A stretch of DNA of 11,798 nucleotides from Promethearchaeota archaeon. Its GTDB lineage: Archaea; Asgardarchaeota; Lokiarchaeia; Sigynarchaeales; SOKP01. The notes beneath the pieces were generated by a model, which was not told the origin of the DNA, ran no database searches, and worked only from the letters and a program-made list of their open reading frames with translations. Positions 7,179 through 11,798 of the stretch are shown piece by piece. The stretch spans positions 1 to 11,798 of the forward strand of contig JAEOTL010000229.1 of NCBI GenBank assembly GCA_016839845.1, in the 5' to 3' direction. Within the stretch, counting starts at the first letter, position 1. Each line of letters begins with the position of its first letter. A program made the translations under genes and the position numbers.

Positions 7179-7233
7179 ATCTGTTTTTACTCATAAAAGT
7201 ATTATAAAATATTATTTAGTTTTATTAAGTTGG

Positions 7234-8934
7234 TTATTTAATTTCTCCTCTTTCCTTCATTTTAGCGATCTCTTCGTCTCTAAGTTTTCGCTTAAAAATT
7301 TTCATAGCTAATGTCAATGGTAAAGTTTTCCGAAATTCAACGAATTTTGGTACGGCATAAGGTGGAAATTTTTCTCTACAAAATTCAAGAATTTCATCTG
7401 TTGTTGTGTTTTTATATCCAGGATTGAGTTGAATGAACGCTTTTACTCGTTCACTCCCAGGACGTTCTGGATCTGGGAGACCAATGATAGCAACTTCATT
7501 AACTGCGGGATGTTCATATAAAAGATCTTCAAATACTCTCGAATATACTTTCATACCTGATACACTGATCATATCCTTAATTCGGTCAACAATATTGAAA
7601 TATCCATCCTCATCCATTTTCCCGATATCTCCAGTAGCAACCCAACCATCTTCAGTTAATCCTTTACCAGGAGTAGGCCAATATCCTTTCATAATTTGAG
7701 GGCCTCGGACAAGTATCTCTCCCGGCTCTCCAAATGGAACCTCTTCTCCCGTTTCTGGATCCACTATTTTAACATCAGTATCAGGAACAGGTACTCCAAC
7801 ACTTCTTTTAACTTCTGACATAAAACCTGTTACTTTTGAAAGACCAGAAAGATTTAAATGAGTTACAGCTGATTCGGTCATTCCATAACCTTCGCCCAAT
7901 GGTACTCCTGTTTTTTTCTCAAATTTCTCAGCGATTTCAGGAGGAAGTGCTGATGCAGCAGAATAATAAAAAATTGGCATCTTTGGCATATCTCTCTCAG
8001 TAAGAATCATGTAATGAGTAGGAACGGCACAAACCATAAAAGGACGATATTTTTTTATTAATTCTAAAATTTTATTAATATCTCTCGGATCAACTAAAAA
8101 TATGTTCATTCCCATATAGATCCCTGCGAAAACCATCATGTGTCCATATTGATGGAATGTAGGAACACATATTAATAAAGAAGCTTTACCTTTTATTCCT
8201 GCTTCTAAAGGTTTTATGTACCATTGAAAAGTTTGGATAATAGTTGTAGTAACATTATAATGAGTTAACATTGTACCCTTTGGAACACCTGTAGTACCTC
8301 CAGTAAAAGGTAATTCAGCAAGATCCTCTTTTGGGTTGATCTCAACTTCAGGGGGATTTGGTTCATATTTATTTATTAAATCTTCAAACTTAATACCCCC
8401 AAAAGTTTTTTTAATCTCTGGTAATGAATAATCAGGAAAAATAGGAACAAGAGTGTAGATCATTGTTTTAACACTTGTCTTATCTTTTACCTCATTAACA
8501 CGTTCAAGACGTCTATAGGAGCAAATAACTATTTCAGCTTTGGATTCACCCAATTCATATAATAAATCTGGAGCTTTATGCAATATACTGAGAGGAACAT
8601 GAACCGCGCCTATGCATAAAATAGCAAAATCACTAATAACATACTGAGAACAGTTTGGAAGAATTGTTGCAACTCGATCTCCCTTTTTTACCCCTAATTC
8701 TGATAAAGCAGTCGCAAATTTATCTACTTGTAATTTTAATTCCTTGTATGTTATTACATCATCCATAAAACTAATCGCTTTACTATCAGGAAAGTTGTTA
8801 GCAGTATCTTCAAGAAATTTATAAGCGGGTATTTCAGGGTATGGTTCCATAGTTTCAGCAAGTTTGAAAGGTCCGAGTTTATAACTCTTTTTCCATGGTT
8901 TATCAGCATATGTTAACTTTTTTTCCTCGGTCAT
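7234..8934 (-). CDS. AMP-forming acyl-CoA synthetase (fatty-acid--CoA ligase family)
   Basis: A 566-residue member of the adenylate-forming (ANL) superfamily. It activates a carboxylic acid with ATP to an acyl-AMP and then forms the CoA thioester. The phosphate-binding loop is TGGTTGVPKG (211-220), the A5 motif is GYGMTES (349-355), the adenine/ribose aspartate is in ATGDIG (433-438), and the hinge follows in DRIKDMIS (450-457). The catalytic lysine at the C-terminus is K545 in LAMKIFKRKLR, where most relatives have PTGK or RTGK. The A8 loop reads SVSGMKVYSRVFED where GG and P are usual. The rest looks intact, so I take it to be active on medium- or long-chain acids, with the exact substrate unknown. 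It follows the AOR gene by 37 bp and probably forms an operon with it. GAGG lies 11 nt before the ATG. Confidence 0.93.
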   Translation of the reverse strand: MTEEKKLTYADKPWKKSYKLGPFKLAETMEPYPEIPAYKFLEDTANNFPDSKAISFMDDVITYKELKLQVDKFATALSELGVKKGDRVATILPNCSQYVISDFAILCIGAVHVPLSILHKAPDLLYELGESKAEIVICSYRRLERVNEVKDKTSVKTMIYTLVPIFPDYSLPEIKKTFGGIKFEDLINKYEPNPPEVEINPKEDLAELPFTGGTTGVPKGTMLTHYNVTTTIIQTFQWYIKPLEAGIKGKASLLICVPTFHQYGHMMVFAGIYMGMNIFLVDPRDINKILELIKKYRPFMVCAVPTHYMILTERDMPKMPIFYYSAASALPPEIAEKFEKKTGVPLGEGYGMTESAVTHLNLSGLSKVTGFMSEVKRSVGVPVPDTDVKIVDPETGEEVPFGEPGEILVRGPQIMKGYWPTPGKGLTEDGWVATGDIGKMDEDGYFNIVDRIKDMISVSGMKVYSRVFEDLLYEHPAVNEVAIIGLPDPERPGSERVKAFIQLNPGYKNTTTDEILEFCREKFPPYAVPKFVEFRKTLPLTLAMKIFKRKLRDEEIAKMKERGEIK

Positions 8935-8971
8935 GATTTTTTCGCCCTCATTTTAATTAAAAATTGTTTAC

Positions 8972-10831
8972 TTAGTAAATTTCTTTAATTACCCACTCTA
9001 ATCCAAGTTCTTTTAGTTTTTCCTGAGTTGGTTTACCAGTTTCTTTATCCCAGCCACGATATCCATAATAAGCATCTAAAAGTGGATCTAAATTCACTGT
9101 TTGCCCCTTTGCTGGACCTTCAGGCATTGGTTCTTCTAAGAAACGCGCTGGAAGTGTATCATCAGCTCGAGTTAATCCTTCTCTTACACTATAAACCCTA
9201 GCAAGGTTATATAATCTCTCACCAGCTTTCGCAAAATCCTCAACTGTAAATTTATACCCTAAAAGTTTTTCAATCAATGATGCCCAATCCTCTGAAGTTA
9301 AAACCATTCCCATAAATTTACACCCTCCAATAGAATCAAATACACCGAAAGCATCTTCAAACTCTTTAACTACTTTAGTATCAGCTGGATTTTCGTTAAG
9401 AATATCATCAACTTCAGCATTCTCTACAATCATAAATGGCATTGATAAGAATGCTGGACCTTCTATAAATCCGGTAATGTGACACCCTCCTCGATTAGCA
9501 GTGGCATAAGCTAATCCAGATATTTTAGCAGCTCTACTATCATAAGCGGGAAGTTCCAAACCTTTAACCTGCATTGCAAATTTTATTGAATCTTTTCCCA
9601 ATTTATTTGCCATATTTCTTGATCCTTCAGCTAATAAGTCTCCAATACCTTCTCTTTTACTGATCTTAGAAATCAAATTAACAACCAAATCTGCATTTCC
9701 AAATTTAAACTCTAATCCATCTGTGTCTTCATTAGTTAAAATTCCTTTCTCATAGCATTCCATAGCAAAAGCTATTGTTCCTCCCGCTGAAATGACATCA
9801 AGACCATATTCATTACATAAAAAATGAGCCATGGTAATTGCTTCTAAGTTATCAACTCCACACATCGTTCCTAAGGCTCCTAATGTTTCGTATTCGGGAC
9901 CTTCTCCCGTACTTTTGTATTTACCTTCTTTTATTTCAGTGATACGTCCACAAGCTACGGGACACGCAAAACAAGGCTTGCGACCGATAAGTATATTCTC
10001 ATTTATTGCAGTTCCATTTATAGCATCCATATTTGGAAAAACACCTGTCTGGAAATTTCGTGTAGGTAAACCACCCTTAACACCAACTAAATCAACCATA
10101 GTGGCAGTTCCAAATACTTCAAGCGTCATTTTTAATAGACTTTGGTTAACCCAATCATATCTTAATTTTGCTTCCTCTTTATATTCTTCTGGATTTGCTA
10201 CTTCAATTTTAGCCTTACCCCGACAAGCAATAGCTTTTACCTTTTTTGCTCCCATTACTGTACCCATTCCACATCTCCCTGCTGCTCTGCCGTAGTTTGG
10301 TTTATCACAATCATTCATTACTGCAGCATACTTAACTAAATTCTCACCACCAATTCCTATGCACGCTACATTGAACTTTTCTCCAAGATCTTCTTTGATG
10401 ATTCTTGTTGTTTCTGAAGTATTCTTACCCCAAAGATGTGAAGCATCTTTGAGTTCCGCTTTTCCATCTTCTGTAACTAGATATACAGGTTTTGGAGAGA
10501 TACCTTCGAAAATTATACCATCAACGCCTGATCTCTTAAGATCACGTCCCCAAAAACCAGCAGAATTTGCTTCCCCCCAGATACCAGTAAGTGGAGATTT
10601 TGCAATAACACAATATCTTCCCGTACTGGGGGAAGGAGTTCCTGTTAATGGGCCAGTCATGAAAATTAATTTATTTTCAGGTCCCAAGGGATCTATACCC
10701 TTAGGAACTTCGTCTATTAAATATTTAGTGGCTAATCCAGCTCCTCCTAAATATAATTTTAAGGTTTCTTCATCAGGAAATTCTTCACTAATTTTACCAT
10801 TTGTTAAATCAACTCTTAGTATCTTTCCCAT
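8972..10831 (-). CDS. aor: Tungsten-type aldehyde:ferredoxin oxidoreductase
   Basis: Cytosolic AOR-family enzyme that oxidises aldehydes to carboxylic acids and passes electrons to ferredoxin, using a tungsten (or molybdenum) bis-pterin cofactor and one 4Fe-4S cluster. Numbering from the ATG at 10831 (619 residues), the N-terminal domain has GKILRVDLTNGKI, MTGPLTGT (58-65) and GRYCVIAKSPLTG (71-83). The cluster ligands are C287, C290 and C294 in CFACPVAC, with a fourth at C504 in GGCKFMG, matching the known CX2CX3C...C pattern. GPEYETLG (311-318) and ATANRGGCH (443-451) line the pterin and active site. The family usually begins MYGY-like before GKILRV, and the frame here reads IYGYMGKIL with an SD 8 nt before the ATT codon at 10843, so the true start may be that ATT (623 residues). 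The gene is followed 37 bp later by an acyl-CoA synthetase. Confidence 0.95.
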   Translation of the reverse strand: MGKILRVDLTNGKISEEFPDEETLKLYLGGAGLATKYLIDEVPKGIDPLGPENKLIFMTGPLTGTPSPSTGRYCVIAKSPLTGIWGEANSAGFWGRDLKRSGVDGIIFEGISPKPVYLVTEDGKAELKDASHLWGKNTSETTRIIKEDLGEKFNVACIGIGGENLVKYAAVMNDCDKPNYGRAAGRCGMGTVMGAKKVKAIACRGKAKIEVANPEEYKEEAKLRYDWVNQSLLKMTLEVFGTATMVDLVGVKGGLPTRNFQTGVFPNMDAINGTAINENILIGRKPCFACPVACGRITEIKEGKYKSTGEGPEYETLGALGTMCGVDNLEAITMAHFLCNEYGLDVISAGGTIAFAMECYEKGILTNEDTDGLEFKFGNADLVVNLISKISKREGIGDLLAEGSRNMANKLGKDSIKFAMQVKGLELPAYDSRAAKISGLAYATANRGGCHITGFIEGPAFLSMPFMIVENAEVDDILNENPADTKVVKEFEDAFGVFDSIGGCKFMGMVLTSEDWASLIEKLLGYKFTVEDFAKAGERLYNLARVYSVREGLTRADDTLPARFLEEPMPEGPAKGQTVNLDPLLDAYYGYRGWDKETGKPTQEKLKELGLEWVIKEIY

Positions 10832-10851
10832 ATAACCGTAAATTTTCTTTA

Positions 10852-10857
10852 CACCTC
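10852..10857 (-). promoter_or_regulatory. Shine-Dalgarno site GAGGTG upstream of the AOR gene
   Basis: GAGGTG is the strongest SD in the window. It lies 8 nt before an in-frame ATT codon at 10843-10841 and 20 nt before the first ATG at 10831. The spacing is ideal for the ATT and too long for the ATG, so this site bears on which codon starts AOR. Confidence 0.6.
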
Positions 10858-10934
10858 AATATCAATTTTGATTAATTTATTTATTTTATTTTCAGTTAAT
10901 TTAAAAATCAATTAATTAATCTTATTCCTTTAAT

Positions 10935-10942
10935 TATAAAAT
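10935..10942 (-). promoter_or_regulatory. Candidate TATA box of the AOR operon
   Basis: TTTTATAA on the minus strand, within AT-rich intergenic DNA. It would put transcription start near 10910 and give a leader of about 65 nt containing the GAGGTG SD. The surrounding sequence is so AT-rich that other boxes are possible. Confidence 0.25.
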
Positions 10943-11046
10943 CATTTCTATTTTTCTTATGAACTAATTATCGCAATTTACTTTTAATGATTAAAGAGTA
11001 ATTTAAAAAATTGCAACAAATACTTGAAAAGCAAGATATTTCCATT

Positions 11047-11055
11047 AAAAAAAAA
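11047..11055 (-). terminator. Oligo-T terminator after the DUF1512 gene
   Basis: A run of nine T on the transcribed strand begins 10 nt after the stop codon at 11066. It is the longest T-run following a stop in the window and fits an archaeal U-tract terminator. Confidence 0.55.
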
Positions 11056-11065
11056 TAGGTATTAA

Positions 11066-11798
11066 TTATACTCCAATTCCAATTGTGTTGCCAATGCCGG
11101 CTATGATAATTTTACTTCCTTTTTCTGTCCGCTTCCTGATAGATGTTTTTATTTTCTCCACAAAACCTGCTACAGATTGAGTAATTGGTCTTTTCATGGT
11201 TGTTATAGCATCTTCTAATGATTGTTTGCAAATGAGAGCATCAATAGGAATTGCTCTTCCAGTCGAAGCTTCTTCAATAAAATGTTTTTCAATTCCAATA
11301 CCTCCTATTGCTGCACCAACGCCAATAGCTACTGAACCCGTTTTATCTCCAGTAAGTTTCAAACCAGCATCAATCATTATTATCCTTGCAATACTATCAC
11401 CATGTTGATCAACAATTTTTTTGATAGCCTTTCCAGGTTTTCCGACAGTTCCTCCTGGACCTTTCGCACGTACTACAAAAATGGTCCTATCCTCAAAATC
11501 TAATTCTTGGACAATTGTATCTCGTGTGATTTCATCAGCTTTAATATCATTATTTGAGACAGCTCTAATAAAACTGGCAGCGACTAACGGACCAAGTCCG
11601 TCTCCAATTGGACTCCCTTCTGAGAAAGCTTTAGCTGCATGATAATAGGCTTTAGCCATACTCATTATTAGTCCTAACTGATAGGAAATCTGAAGTAATA
11701 ATATCATTGACTTTGATTTCTTACCCAGAATAAGATAATGTCGAATCAGCCTATAAATAAAATCTATCGCCATAGTGGCCTCTAGTAAATTTTCCAAA
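11066..11798 (-). CDS. DUF1512-family archaeal protein of unknown function, C-terminal part (5' end beyond right edge)
   Basis: The last 243 codons of a gene that enters from the right edge. The TTG at 11797 is simply the first start-like codon and is not a convincing start. The translation resembles the archaeal DUF1512 family, which is about 370 residues long, as I recall it. Conserved-looking glycine-rich segments are PIGDGLGPLVA (63-73), RAKGPGGTVGKPGKAI (110-125), IMIDAGLKLTGDKTGSVA (140-157) and GVGAAIGGIGIEK (159-171). The first 60 residues (EATMAIDFIYRLIRHYLIL) are helical, without a clear membrane anchor in the visible part. The protein ends with an IIIAGIGNTIGIGV tail. I cannot assign a function. 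Repeated glycine loops could suggest nucleotide or phosphate binding, but this is speculation. A T9 terminator follows. Confidence 0.75.
   Translation of the reverse strand, partial: LENLLEATMAIDFIYRLIRHYLILGKKSKSMILLLQISYQLGLIMSMAKAYYHAAKAFSEGSPIGDGLGPLVAASFIRAVSNNDIKADEITRDTIVQELDFEDRTIFVVRAKGPGGTVGKPGKAIKKIVDQHGDSIARIIMIDAGLKLTGDKTGSVAIGVGAAIGGIGIEKHFIEEASTGRAIPIDALICKQSLEDAITTMKRPITQSVAGFVEKIKTSIRKRTEKGSKIIIAGIGNTIGIGV

Noticed and set aside
9831..10835. Plus-strand open frames opposite the AOR gene and similar ones opposite other genes
   Set aside because: They lie entirely within strongly supported minus-strand genes, have low-complexity Ser/Ile/Pro-rich translations, and show no recognisable domain. 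They are antisense shadows.
10861..10872. Imperfect palindrome ATCAA-TT-TTGAT next to the AOR SD as an operator
   Set aside because: The arms are only 5 bp and the surroundings are almost entirely A and T, so this is expected by chance.
11020..11042. CTTG-loop-CAAG hairpin in the DUF1512/AOR intergenic region as a small RNA or terminator
   Set aside because: The stem is 4 bp, is broken by a mismatch, and has no adjacent T-run on its 3' side.
10844..11065. tRNA, riboswitch or CRISPR in the largest intergenic region
   Set aside because: There is no GC-rich stem structure, no GTTCRA-like T-loop motif and no repeated unit longer than a few bases. It is simple AT-rich promoter and terminator DNA.

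Overview
The window is strongly AT-rich and every gene reads from the minus strand, so transcription runs from high to low coordinates. The gene content is archaeal: a DUF1512-family protein, a tungsten-type aldehyde:ferredoxin oxidoreductase (AOR), an ADP-forming acyl-CoA synthetase alpha chain, an archaeal/eukaryotic-type tyrosyl-tRNA synthetase and pyruvate phosphate dikinase. TATA-like boxes about 25 bp before some start codons and oligo-T tracts after some stops also fit archaea. The AT-rich lifestyle genes, the plant/protist-like TyrRS and the Vps29-like phosphoesterase suggest an Asgard (Lokiarchaeia-like) archaeon, but that is inference and not proven by the sequence.

Layout in transcription order: (1) 11798-11066, 3' part of a DUF1512-family protein of unknown function, ending in an oligo-T terminator. 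(2) About 220 bp of AT-rich intergenic DNA with a candidate AOR promoter and a good Shine-Dalgarno (SD) sequence, but no RNA gene that I can see. (3) 10831-7234, AOR followed 37 bp later by an AMP-forming acyl-CoA synthetase, a likely two-gene operon. (4) 7233-7101, a promoter region with a 10-bp-spaced direct repeat, leading to a small SCP2-like lipid-carrier protein (7100-6678). (5) A HAD-IIA phosphatase (6613-5804). (6) Pyruvate phosphate dikinase (5637-2944). (7) TyrRS (2831-1722), then 28 bp later an ADP-forming acyl-CoA synthetase alpha chain (1693-218) interrupted by one in-frame TGA. (8) Overlapping its stop codon by SD, the start of a Vps29/YfcE-like phosphoesterase that runs off the left edge. 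No gene-free stretch exceeds 300 bp.

The metabolic genes fit together around ferredoxin- and CoA-linked carbon metabolism. AOR would oxidise aldehydes to acids and reduce ferredoxin. The AMP-forming synthetase would activate acids to acyl-CoA, and the SCP2-like protein could carry the lipid or acyl-CoA. An ADP-forming synthetase would recover ATP from acyl-CoA, and PPDK interconverts pyruvate and PEP. I did not find a convincing wholly new multi-gene system. The most notable points are the isolated in-frame TGA, a probable AUU start codon for AOR, and the plant/protist-like TyrRS.
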